Of a stretch of DNA of 15,996 bases, positions 1 to 9,184 are shown piece after piece (position 1 is the first letter of the stretch; each line of letters starts with the position of its first letter). Source of the DNA: Auxenochlorella pyrenoidosa (taxonomy: Eukaryota; Chlorophyta; Trebouxiophyceae; Chlorellales; Chlorellaceae). The stretch lies in assembly GCA_001430745.1 (NCBI GenBank), contig KQ482038.1, forward strand, positions 185,741 to 201,736, in the 5' to 3' direction. Below the pieces are notes generated by a model. The model was not told where the DNA came from. It saw only the letters and a program-made list of their open reading frames with translations, and searched no databases. A program made the position numbers and the translations under genes.

Positions 1-3
1 ACG

Positions 4-38
<35 letters not shown>

Positions 39-1130
39 GCAGGGCAGGAAGCCGGGCAGGAAGCAGCGGCAGGCGAGGGGGAGCGCAGTGAGGAGGAGGA
101 CGGGCAGCAGCAGCAGCAGCAGGAGCAGCAGCAGCAGCAGCAGCAAGCAGGGCAGGAGGCAGCGACAGGCAAGGAGGAGCGCAGTGAGGAGGAAGACGAG
201 CAGCAGGGAGGGCCACAGCGCACGAGGCACGCTCGAGAGGGGCCAGGTCAGGCAGGGCAGCAGGTTGGCCGCCAGGCAAAGGGCAAGCAGGAAGATGAGC
301 AGCAACAAATCGGGCCGGAGGATGAGTCAGATGAAGGAGAGCGGGAGCAGATGAATGGGCGACAGCCCGAGCAGCCTGGACAGCAAACAGGAGCAGCGGT
401 GGCTGACCAGCTCTTGTTTACCCCGCCGCCAGCGCCAGCGCCCGTGCGGACACCATCGCCACAGCCACAGCCACAGCCAGCACGACGGACACTTAAGCTG
501 CCCGTGAGTGCAGGCGATGTTTGCACGGCGTGCCAGGTTGTTGCATGTGCTGCAAGTCACGCTGTTGCATGCCCATGTGCTCCTAGCCACTCCATGCGTT
601 GCGTCGACGGGGCTGTCACTCTCAGTGGACTGAACGGCCGCACGGCTTGTCCCTTGCTGCAGGCCTCGCCTGCACGCCTGCTGTTCTTTTCCGACAACAG
701 CAGAAGGAACAAGATTGCAGTATCCATCCAGCAAAAGGTGAAGGTGTGTGTCGGCGGCAAGGTGGAGGCGATGTTTGCCTGGGCGCTGCCGGAGCACCGA
801 CGGGCCTGGTGGGAGGGCCTCCGGGTGGGGGACGCCTGCCTGTTTGGCAACGCGCGCAGCACCATTTACTGCGCAAGGGTGCTGCGCAAGTTCCAGGTGC
901 CGTCTGACGAGGAGCCCTGGGGCGCGCACATCGATAAGCAGGGGCTGCGCAAATTTTTCCCCTACCTGTTCGAGCTGAGCACACCAGTGGACACCCGCTG
1001 CACATACCAGGCGCTGCGAGACGAATTCTTCCCTGGCAGCACGACCATATCGCAGCCATCCATGCTGGTAATTTCCAACGCCCACGCCACGCGCATCTTG
1101 CAGTTCCTCCACGAGTCTTTGAATGCCTGA
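1..1130 (+). CDS. Gln/Glu-rich protein with a compact C-terminal domain (3' part of gene, 5' truncated by window edge)
   Basis: I do not recognise the family. The frame is open from base 3, so the gene continues left of the window; the ATG at 351 is internal. Exons: <1-503 and 663-1130 (TGA at 1128-1130), about 322 residues visible. Intron 504-662 has a strong GTGAGT donor and a pyrimidine-rich TGCAG acceptor, phase 0. The visible N-terminal half is two poly-Gln/acidic repeat units, then a Glu/Asp-rich and a Pro/Gln-rich stretch, probably disordered. The last ~130 residues are a folded domain with AWWEGLRVGD, LFGNARSTIY and FFPYLFELS. The W..L..GD..LFG...IY..RV pattern resembles PUA-like (EVE/ASCH-type) domains that bind modified bases, but this is only a resemblance. 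The gene converges on the paralogue array and shares no sequence with it. Confidence 0.7.
6..206 (+). repeat. CAG tract with about 96-bp tandem coding repeat
   Basis: Two copies of a unit made of a CAG run (read as Gln), then AGQEA, a short Gly/Glu stretch and ERSEEED, followed by the next CAG run. The anchor GCGCAG occurs at 83-88 and 179-184, giving a 96-bp (32-codon) period, so length changes by whole units keep the frame. It lies inside the first visible exon of the left gene. Confidence 0.85.
504..662 (+). other. Phase-0 intron of the left gene, length a multiple of three with no stop
   Basis: Donor CCC|GTGAGT at 504. The acceptor follows a pyrimidine-rich stretch ending TTGCTGCAG at 662. 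The 159 bp contain no in-frame stop, so retention would insert 53 Cys-rich residues without breaking the protein. Both splice sites are good matches to consensus, so I read it as a real intron. Confidence 0.7.
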
Positions 1131-1371
1131 GCTTTTTGCAAGTGCCTCAGCTCTGTACCAACCTTGCTCACGACCGCTGTCACCCTGCCCACTGCTTCCG
1201 CTCCCCCTGCTATGTTTTTCTTCCTTGCACCAGCTCTGCGCTCTCCTCCATCACTACTCTGTAGATGTTGCAAACGCCCATGCCGAGCGACTGATTGTGA
1301 ATCAAATCAGGAAGTGTGGAATGGAATTGTAGAGTAGAAGCAGCGAGAAGTATCAAGTCACGCGTGCGCTG
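1131..1371. other. Convergent intergenic stretch
   Basis: This 241-bp stretch holds the two facing 3' untranslated regions. No TGTAA-type polyadenylation signal is visible on either strand and I see no other gene in it. Confidence 0.6.
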
Positions 1372-4300
1372 CTATCCACCAGCGCGCACTGCCGCTGCCA
1401 GCGCTGCCGCCTCTCTCAGCACCTGCCGTGCCACCTCTGCATTCCGTTGCATCGCTGCCTGCTTGGCGCGCCATGCCGCTGCATGTGCTGCATGGGCCAC
1501 GCCATCATCGAATGCATGCAGCAGCGCGGCTGCATAGCTGCCAGCCGGCGGCGGCTCTGGCGGCCCTCCATCCTCACCCTGCTGAGGCTTTGCTGCCTTG
1601 CCAGCCGGTGAAGCCGCCTCCTGCCGCCCCTGCTCATGCTGCTGCCGCCGGGGCTGCTGCTGTTGCTGCTGACCGGCAAGCGCCCATGCCAGCCAGCGCG
1701 CTGCCGCCTCCGTCTCCTGCTGTCCCTGCTGCTGCACTGCCTCTGATGAGCCCAGCAGCTCGCCCAAGCGTCGCATCACGGCCCCGCCTCGCTTCCTCGC
1801 CTTCTCTGCAGCCTGCTGCCGCATCCACTGCGCCAGCCGCCGGCCCTCGGCTTTCCCCATGCCTGCAGCGTCTGGCTGGGCTGTGCCATTCTGGGCCCTG
1901 TGCAGAAAAGCCGCCGCTTGCGGCACGTATTCATAGGCTGCCAACACTCTGCAGCAACAAGGAGCGGAAGGGACAAGAGTGACCACGGCAGGCTTTGCAG
2001 TACGGGAGGAGAGCACCCAGGATGCTTGCCTGCCTGCAAATGCTATGCAGTTCAAGCAACGGCGCTGAGCGAGCCGCCCAGTGCTGCTGTCCCTTCGTGT
2101 CCCCCCAACCTCAACCCAACCCACCCCGACCCCACCCCACCCACCCACCTATACCTCAAACACACACACCACCCCCCACCTGTCCTCTGTGACCAGGGGC
2201 GTGCCCACTTGCAGGGCTGCCGCCAGGGTGCTGCTGGTCTTGTTGATCAGGTACTGGTCTGGCGGGGGCGGGGGGGAGGGGGGTGGGGGGGCGCGGGGGG
2301 GGCCTGGGGCCGGGAGGCAGGTGTGTGGTGTGTGGTGCACACCACGACAGCTCGGCCGGCAGTCATTTTGGCAGCGCCAGGCTGGGCAGGCTTGCCACCC
2401 GGACTGGCTGGCAATGCAGCACAGCCACAAACAGGGCAAGCAGCTGGGGGGGACCGCCCGCGCCTGAGCCAAATGCTGTGAGTATGACGCGGCAGCGGGA
2501 CAACGTGTCGTAGTAGTCCTGCGGAGTGCCCGAGCGGCAGGAGAACGCAGTACAGCTGAGGCGCTGTCCGGGGATGGGAGCACCCCCACGCTGCAGGAGC
2601 ACAGCATTCTGCAGAAGGCTGGCAGGCAGGATGCGTGCCCAAAACACGGCTGCCCAGCACATCAAAACACGCGTCAGCAAGCAGCACTGCCTGCGTGCAC
2701 TGATTCCAGAGGTCGCAGGGCCGCGGGTCGGCCGCCGCCTGCTCGGCACAGTGCGGCGCAGCGCAGCGTGACACAGCACAGTGCGACCCCTCACCGCATA
2801 GCGCAGCGATGAGACCACCCGCACGTACGGCTCCACCTCTGGCGGCACAGGCATGCTGGCATTCTTCTTGCTGCCCACCAGCAGCAGGCTCTCGTTGCGC
2901 GCCCGCAGCTGCGCCAGCACCGCGGGGTGGCTCGCGGCAGCAAAGGCGCCGGCGTAGTCTCGCCGCTTCTGGTCTATCGTGCCCTGTTCCGAGAAAGGAT
3001 GGGCAGGCAAGGAAAACAAGTGTGAGCTTTCAGGCCTGCCGATGCTCTGGCAGACAGCAAAGGCTCGCCTGCTGCGAGCCTGCTTCAGATGTGCTGTCCA
3101 CACGCGTACTAGGATGCTGCCCCCCACTGCCCCCAACCTTGCCCTGCGCTTGCACACCCCACCTGGATGCACAGGTGCCGCAGCGGGCCCTCAAACCCCT
3201 GCCCTGCCGCGCTGCCGGCGCCGCTGCTGCTGCTGCTGCTATGGGCAGCCGCGCCAGATGGCGCCCAGGGCACCAGCGGTGCGATCCAGGGCACCTCCAG
3301 CTGCGGCGCTAGCCCTGCCACTTGTGGGTCCCAGCGCTGCGCAGCTGCCAGCCAGCCCTTGAGGAGCGCCTTTGAGTAGGCTGAGCCGATGGGCGCCAGC
3401 GACAGCAGCTGCACCGGGGGCGGCGGTGCCTGCCGCTGTTGTGCACCTTGTGCCCCTTTGCGGCTGCCGCCGGCTGGTCCTCGCGGGAATGCCAGCTGTG
3501 CCAGCAGTTGTGGCGCCCCCGGCCAGGCGGCTGTCAGCAGCCAGCCCGGGTTGTGCACGCCCAGCAGGATGCGCTGGTGGGGCGGCCGGCTGAGCAGCAG
3601 GCGGCGCTGGCGGTCCTGATAGTCTGGCCCTTCAGGGAAGGTGGCCATGATGAGCACATCGTACTGCAGGGTAGTGGGGAGGAGGATGTGTGCGTGTGTG
3701 TGTGGTGATGGGTGGGGGCTGGGGGTGGGGGGTGGGGGGGGGGGGGGAGCATGAGGAGGTGCAAGGTGCATGCCAGAGGGTAAAGCGGCAGGCCCCAGCA
3801 GGCAGTCGAGGACACCGCGTGGGGCGCAGCATCGGGCAGGATGGAGAGAGATGTGGAGCCCCCGGGAAAAAAGGCTGCAGAAAAACTTGTGCACGTTGCG
3901 AGGCGGATGCTCGGCAGCCGGCGTCACCCGGAGTGGACACACGCAGGGTTTGGGAGATCAGTCAGCAGGTTTGCCGACACTGACCGCACAGCAAATGCAA
4001 GAGACGAGGGCTTCCCCACGGCGGCACAAGGGAGTATGGGCCAGGTGGCGTGGCCTGCCAGCTCTGCAGCAGCGGGGCGTTGGCAGCATACACATCGTGC
4101 GGAGCATGGGCAGCGTGCATACCTTTCCCTGGTCCGCCTCTATTCTGTCGCGCGGCAGCAGCTCCCCTGTGAGCCAAGAGTCCATCACCGACTGCATGAA
4201 GGACGGCGCAGCAAGCGAGCAGCTGGGTGCTGGCTGCGCCGCGCTGCACTGAGGCACCCACCAGCGGCGCGCGCAGATGTGCCGAGGCAGCATGGGCCCG

Positions 4301-5250
4301 GCCCCGTGTGGCGTCCCCGTGCAGCGCGCCCCTGCCCCACGCGGCGTACCGCCCGGTGCCATGCCACACTCACAAGGCAGCATGGTCCCGGCCCCTTGCG
4401 CCCCCGTGCAGCGTGCCCTGCCCCACGCGGCGTGCAGCCCGGTGGCATGCCACACTCACCCGCAGGCCCAGCAGGCTGAGGTGCATGTACACGCTCGTGT
4501 TGCACCCAGCTTCCTGCAGGCCGGGCGGCACAACACGAGCCTCGGCGACGCGACCACGGAGCAGTGCCTATGCCCTGCGCTGCACGCCCTCCGGCATTTT
4601 TCGCAAGTTTCGTTGCGGCTAGACAGACCTTAAGCCCCCAAAACCAGGCCAGCAAGCATGTGTGGCCACGGAGTTTTAGCGGTTGGGTGCTGGCAGGTGC
4701 GGTCGGTTGCTGGCAGCTGCATGCTCTGCTGTTCGGCCCCCTGCTGCCCACCCCACCTGGAAGGCCCATGCCAGCCCCGCCGTAACGTCCATGTGGTAGA
4801 GGACGCCATTAAATATGGCGCAGCGCAGCCGGCGAGCCAGCGGCTTTGCATTCCGCCGAGGTGCGGCGGGCGGGGGCGCCGCCAGCGGGGTGGAGGGGTG
4901 CGCGCGAGCCGTGCGCCCTTGCGCGCCTGACAGCGGACGTTGTGCCGCACCCTCCTACAGGCAGATCAAACAGGTAGGAAGGCTCTCCAAAGACTGCAAA
5001 CGCGCAGCATCAACCGGCCAAGCAATTCATCAGCAGTCGCTGGCTTCCTCACCGAAGCGGCAGCGGGAGGCGGGGCAGCAATAGCGAGGGCTTGGCGGGG
5101 TAGCAACTGAGCCTTTTGCGATGGTTTCAGAACAGCGAAAGCCAGTGGCACGGCCAACAAGAGCGCCGAGAGAAGGAGCGGTCGCAGCGCCCAGCCCCAA
5201 CCGGCGCGGGAGGCCCGGTATGACTGGGCTGAGTGATCAGCCAGGGTGTT
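1372..5250 (-). CDS. Putative membrane-anchored GT-B-like glycosyltransferase, tandem copy 1
   Basis: Exons from 5' to 3' on the minus strand: 5250?-5053, 4954-4757, 4513-4460, 4191-4123, 3663-3163, 2983-2795, 2518-2464, 2258-2180, 1948-1372 (TAG 1374-1372). Exons 2-9 sum to 574 codons in one frame, joined by phases 0,0,0,0,0,1,2. Exon 1 encodes a hydrophobic helix (LLLSALLLAVPLAFAVL) after basic residues, a type II signal anchor. The N-terminal Rossmann-like half has LRCAIFNGV, HMDVTAGLAWAFQ, YDVLIMATF, VHNPGWLL and VPWIAPLVPW. The C-terminal half has CIQ-GTID, KRRDY, LLLVGS, DYYDTLSRC, INKTSSTLAAAL and QVGTPLVTEDR. A Gln/Ala-rich linker and the GSYAAALLHAF module end it. The role is inferred as glycosyl transfer in the secretory pathway; donor and acceptor are unknown. 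No ATG lies in the exon-1 frame before the TAG at 5253-5251, so a further upstream exon, a non-ATG start or decay is possible. The intron after exon 7 lacks an obvious GT donor. Confidence 0.7.
4286..4460. repeat. Intronic tandem repeat, two copies of about 85-90 bp, in copy 1
   Basis: Copies at 4286-4375 and 4376-4460 both start GGCAGCATGG and end with the same CATGCCACACTCAC block. In the second copy that block, read on the minus strand, is the GTGAGTGTGG donor used after the exon at 4513-4460. The first copy therefore carries an identical spare donor inside the intron. Confidence 0.8.
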
Positions 5251-5712
5251 CTAGTGAATGCACACCGAGAACGTCACTGCAAGCTTCACTAGGAAAGGGG
5301 AGGTGCGGTATGGAGGAAGGGGTAGCGGACGCGGTGTACTGACGGAAAGAAGTATTGTTGATGGTGGTGTCGGGAGTCAGTGGAACAGTCGGCACGACGC
5401 CAGGTACCGACAGCAAGAAGGGCGTCACAGCGCGCTGCAGCGTGCCATGGCGGTGATGCCATGGCACCTGTCACCTGTTGTTATGCCTGTTCCTTCACAC
5501 AAGTCGCTCAGAATGAACGCTAGGGATGAACTTGACACAGGCAAGTTGAAAATCAATTATCCGATTCCTTAAAATGGAGTAGCAAGCGGGTGAGTAAAGC
5601 CAAAGAATCTACCTCGCAAACTCGAGGCATAGAGTATTCAAGTCACCCCAAACTATAATTTATGTGTTGGGCATCGTGGTGGCATCAGGCACAACAGGGT
5701 ACTGAGCGCGCC
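5251..5712. other. Intergenic region between copies 1 and 2
   Basis: About 460 bp that should hold the promoter and 5' leader (possibly a first exon) of copy 1 and the 3' untranslated region of copy 2. The part at about 5500-5670 is clearly more AT-rich than the genes. A 10-bp inverted repeat lies at 5442-5467, with ATGs on the minus strand overlapping it. A 104-codon + strand frame at 5258-5572 shows no recognisable domain and I do not call it. Confidence 0.5.
5442..5467. repeat. Perfect 10-bp inverted repeat with 6-base loop
   Basis: The arms GTGCCATGGC and GCCATGGCAC are exact reverse complements around a GGTGAT loop. It sits between copies 1 and 2, upstream of copy 1 and downstream of copy 2. 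A short direct repeat (CACCTGT twice) follows at once. Confidence 0.8.
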
Positions 5713-8700
5713 TCAATGGGGCGCCCCCCGGGCTGCTGCCGCCAGCGCAGCCGCCTCGCGCATCACCTGCCGTGCCACCTCTGCGTTGCGGCGCATCACC
5801 GCCCGCTTGGCGCGCCAGGCCGCGGTGTGCGCAGCACGCGCAGCGGCGTCATCGAAAGCATGCAGCAGCGCGGCTGCGTAGCTGCCCGGCGGCGGCCTGC
5901 CAGCGCCCGTGGGCGCCGCGCTCTGCTGCTGCTGGGCCTCCTCGCCTGTGCTGCCTGCCAGGCCCCCCTCCTCATCCTCCCCCTGCCGCTGATCTTTCCC
6001 AGAATCCTCCTGCTCTTCCAGTCTCCGCCTCGCTCCTGCTTTCCTCTGCAAGAACTGCTCCCTGGCTGCCGCCTGCTGCCGCATCCACTGCGACTGCCGT
6101 CGGCCCTCTGCCGCTGCCAGCTCAGCAGCGTCTGGCTGGGCCGCGCCATTCGGCGGCGCGTAAAAAAAGGCGGCAGCGCGCGGCACATACTCGTAGGCTG
6201 CCAGCACCCTGCACGGCATGGAGACGCACAGGCGTCGGAGGATCATGGGTGCGCATGCGCGGCAGCAAGGCGGCCAACAGCAGTGCAACCAGACCTGCAG
6301 GCTGCCTGCCTACCTGCAACTTGTATGCAGTCCAAGCAACAGCGCTGAGCGAGCTATGCCCCCCCTCACACACACACACACTCATACCACCCCCTACCCC
6401 ACCACCCGCCCCACCTGTCCTCTGTCACCAGGGGTGTGCCCACTTGCAGGGCCGCCGCCAGGGTGCTGCTGGTCTTGTTGATCAGGTACTGGTCTGCGTG
6501 TGGGGGGGGTGTGCAGCCGCGAGGCTGGATTGCACAGGCGAAAATGACAGCGCAAACAGTGCCAGCGTGCGTGCAGGAGGGCCCGGCTGGCCATACAACG
6601 CCAGCAGCAGCACAGGGGGTTGGCAAGGGGCGGGCGCTGCCGCACCCGAGCGGAATGCTGTCAGGATGGCTCGGCAGCGGGACAGCGTGTCGTAGTAGTC
6701 CTGCGCAGGCAGCAAAAGCTCGAGATTACCGCTTACTGCGGAGCCTCGCCAAGAGCAGCACCAGGCCAGCTTCGCGCCCCTACGTGCCTGTGGCTCAGAA
6801 GGCAGGATGCCCCCTCCCCCCCACCCCCCCCACCCCCCCCACCCCCACCCCCACCACCACCACCACCATACACACCGAGTAGCTCAGCGAGGAGAGCGTC
6901 TTGACAAACGGCTGCAGCGGCGCAGGGACCGGCGGGCGCTGCTTGCGAGTGCCCACCAGCAGCAGCCGCTCCTTGCGCTGCTCCAGCTGCGCCAGCACCG
7001 CGGGGTGCGCGGCAGCAGCAAATGCAGCCTGATAGTCGCGCCGCTTGGGGTGGATCGTGCCCTGCGGCGCCGGGCAGCAAAAGCGGCGGCGCGCGAGCAT
7101 AAACCAGCGCCCGATTGGCAGCATGGGCGGCGAGCCTGCGTGTCACAGCCTACTGCCTTCGCGACACCTCGCTGTTGCAGCAAATCTTCCTTCTCAACCC
7201 CTGCTGCAACCCTGTGGGCAAGCCACGGCCGCACACTGTGGTCAGGAGCAGGAGTCGCCCAATCAGTCTTGGACTGCCCTCCTCTGCCCTGCAAATGCTT
7301 CTGCCAGCCCTGACCCTGCACTTGCCTGAATGCACAGGTGTTGCAGCTTCCCTGCATATTCTCCCTGGTCCTCCGCCTCCTCTTCCCTGTGCCTGCTCCC
7401 GCTTTCGCCGCCACTACTGCTGCTCCCGGTTCCGTCGCCGCTGTCGCCGCCGCTGGCGCTGGTGCCACTGCCGTTGCTGCTGCTGCTGTTGCTGCTGCTG
7501 TTGCTGCTGTCACGAGCAGCTGCGTCAGATGGCACCCAGGGCACCAGCGGCGCAATCCAGGGCACCTCCAGCCGCGGTTGCACGTGCCCCAGCTCTGGCA
7601 CCCAGCGCTGCATGTCTGCCAGCCAGCTGCGGAGGAGCGAGCGCGTGTAGGCAGAGCCGATGGGCGCCAGCGACAGCAGCTGCACTGGCGGCGGCGCCTG
7701 TGGCCGCCCGCCGCCCGAGCCAGCGTGCGGCAGAGCCTGCGCCAGCAGCAGCGGCGGCGCCACCTGCCCGGCGTTGTCGAGCAGCCAGCCCGGGTTGTGC
7801 ACGCCCAGCAGGATGCGCTGGTGCGGTGGGCGGCTGAGCAGCAGGCGGTTCTGCCTGTCCTGGTAGGTGGGACCTTCCGGGAAGGTGGCCAGCACGAGCA
7901 CGTCGTACTGCAGGGCAGTACAAGGAGGTGGTAAGCAAGCATGCCTGAGGGCAAACCAACAGCCCCCAGCGCAGGCATGTCGTACTGCGCAGAACGGTTT
8001 TGGGGTGGGGGCGGGGTGGGGTGGGGACGGGTTCAAGAGCGGGGGCCAGGCACGTGTAGGGAGCTGCAGGCGAGCAGTCGGCGCAACCCTGGGCCTGCGC
8101 AGGGCCGCACACAGGCGAGACAGGCATGCTGGGGTGCAGAGAACAGCGCAGGCAAGAAAACCGGCACCGAACATAGGAGCGATGGCCGGCGCGGTACCAA
8201 GGAGGACACTGGAGTGGTGGCCTGGAGGGCAGCGGTACCACACCTGGGGCTGATCCGCCTCCATGCGCTCGCGTGGCAGCAGCTCCCCCCTCAGCCAGCC
8301 CTTCATGATCTCCTGCAGGGGCGAGGTAATGCATGCACCGCTGTCCGCATGTGCTCAACAGTGCTGTCCTACAGCACCGGTGTTGTGCATGCAGCTGCCG
8401 GCGCTGCACCGGAGAGCTGGCGGCCGTGCTTGGCTGCCGGCGCGTCGGTGCCAGACACAACGCACCTGCAGACCGAGCGCGCTGGGGTGCATGTAGACGT
8501 TGGTGTCGCACCCGGCCTCCTGCAGGCAGCCGGTGACATGCAAGGGGTGGGGTTAATGTGGGTGGGTTCAAGCGAGCATCGTCTGCTGCGGCGACGGCGC
8601 CAGCCGCCATGCCCAGCGGCATCGGGCCCAGGTTGAGCCCCTTGGCTGCACTCACACGGCGCTGCAGTCAAACACCCGCACAGCAGACTAGCCCAAACTC

Positions 8701-9184
8701 CCACCTGGAATGCCCAGGCCAGGCCGGCAGTCACGTCCAGGTGGAAGTTCACTCCGTTGAAGACAGCGCAGCGCTGGCGGCGCGGCGCGGAGCCGTTGCG
8801 CTGCGATTCTGCACCCACGAGCGGCTGCTGCACAGCGTGCTGCAAGGGGTGGGTATGGGGGAGTGCCGACGGTTTACGGCATGCCACTTTCAGCAGGCAG
8901 CACCTGGCGAGCCGCAGCGGCGTGGCGTGGCGTCAGCGGCGCCTGTGGTGCAGGGCAGGAAGGCAGTGCTTAACCCGCTGGAGCCACCGTGCCGCTCTCC
9001 GATCACTCCTTCTCACCTCTCCGTCTGCCAAGAAGCGCTCCAGGAACAGCAGGCGCGTGCTTGAAGAGGAGGGCAGCGTTCCGAGCAGCATTGCGAGCGG
9101 GATCGATCCAAACAGCACCAGAAGCGCTAGGTATGGCAGTGGCAGGCGTGCCGAGCCCCACAGCCTCGGCTTGTCCGCCGACAT
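5713..9184 (-). CDS. Putative membrane-anchored GT-B-like glycosyltransferase, tandem copy 2
   Basis: The best-resolved copy. Exons: 9184-9017, 8839-8705, 8519-8466, 8312-8244, 7907-7326, 7061-6876, 6700-6646, 6493-6415, 6208-5713 (TGA 5715-5713). They join to exactly 608 codons (607 residues) with phases 0,0,0,0,0,0,1,2. The start is the first in-frame ATG (MSADKPRLW). Residues ~18-38 form a signal-anchor helix (YLALLVLFGSIPLAMLLG). The N-terminal Rossmann-like half has RCAVFNG (80-85), FHLDVTAGLAWAFQ (88-101), YDVLVLATFPEG (143-154), GVHNPG (177-182) and VPWIAPLVPW (257-266). A Ser/Asn/Gly/Glu linker spans ~267-331. The C-terminal half has CIQ-GTIHPKRRDY, LLLVG (369-373), DYYDTLSRC (399-407) and KTSSTLAAALQVGTPL (423-437). 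The PPPGSYAAALL module is at 548-607. The helix-strand layout fits GT-B enzymes; family and substrate are unidentified. The intron after 7326 uses a GC donor (CAG|GCAAGT). Confidence 0.8.
7464..7511. repeat. CTG/TTG triplet run in exon 5 of copy 2
   Basis: CTG and TTG triplets on the + strand are read on the minus strand in the AGC/AAC frame, giving Ser/Asn in the interdomain linker. The left gene reads similar CAG runs as Gln. Confidence 0.8.

Noticed and set aside
5258..5572. 104-codon + strand frame in the copy 1/2 intergenic region
   Set aside because: It starts with ATG but has no recognisable domain, no homology to neighbours and no supporting splice or signal features.
7338..7934. Long + strand frames opposite copy 2 exon 5, and similar ones opposite other exons
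   Set aside because: They are Ala/Arg/Pro-rich shadows of GC-rich coding DNA. The minus strand carries the conserved motifs and the splice sites.
7978..7990. A second CGCAG/TACGAC acceptor-like match in intron 5 of copy 2, resembling the duplication in copy 4
   Set aside because: The match is only about 12 bp, and the reading frame from it does not join the true exon; probably chance.
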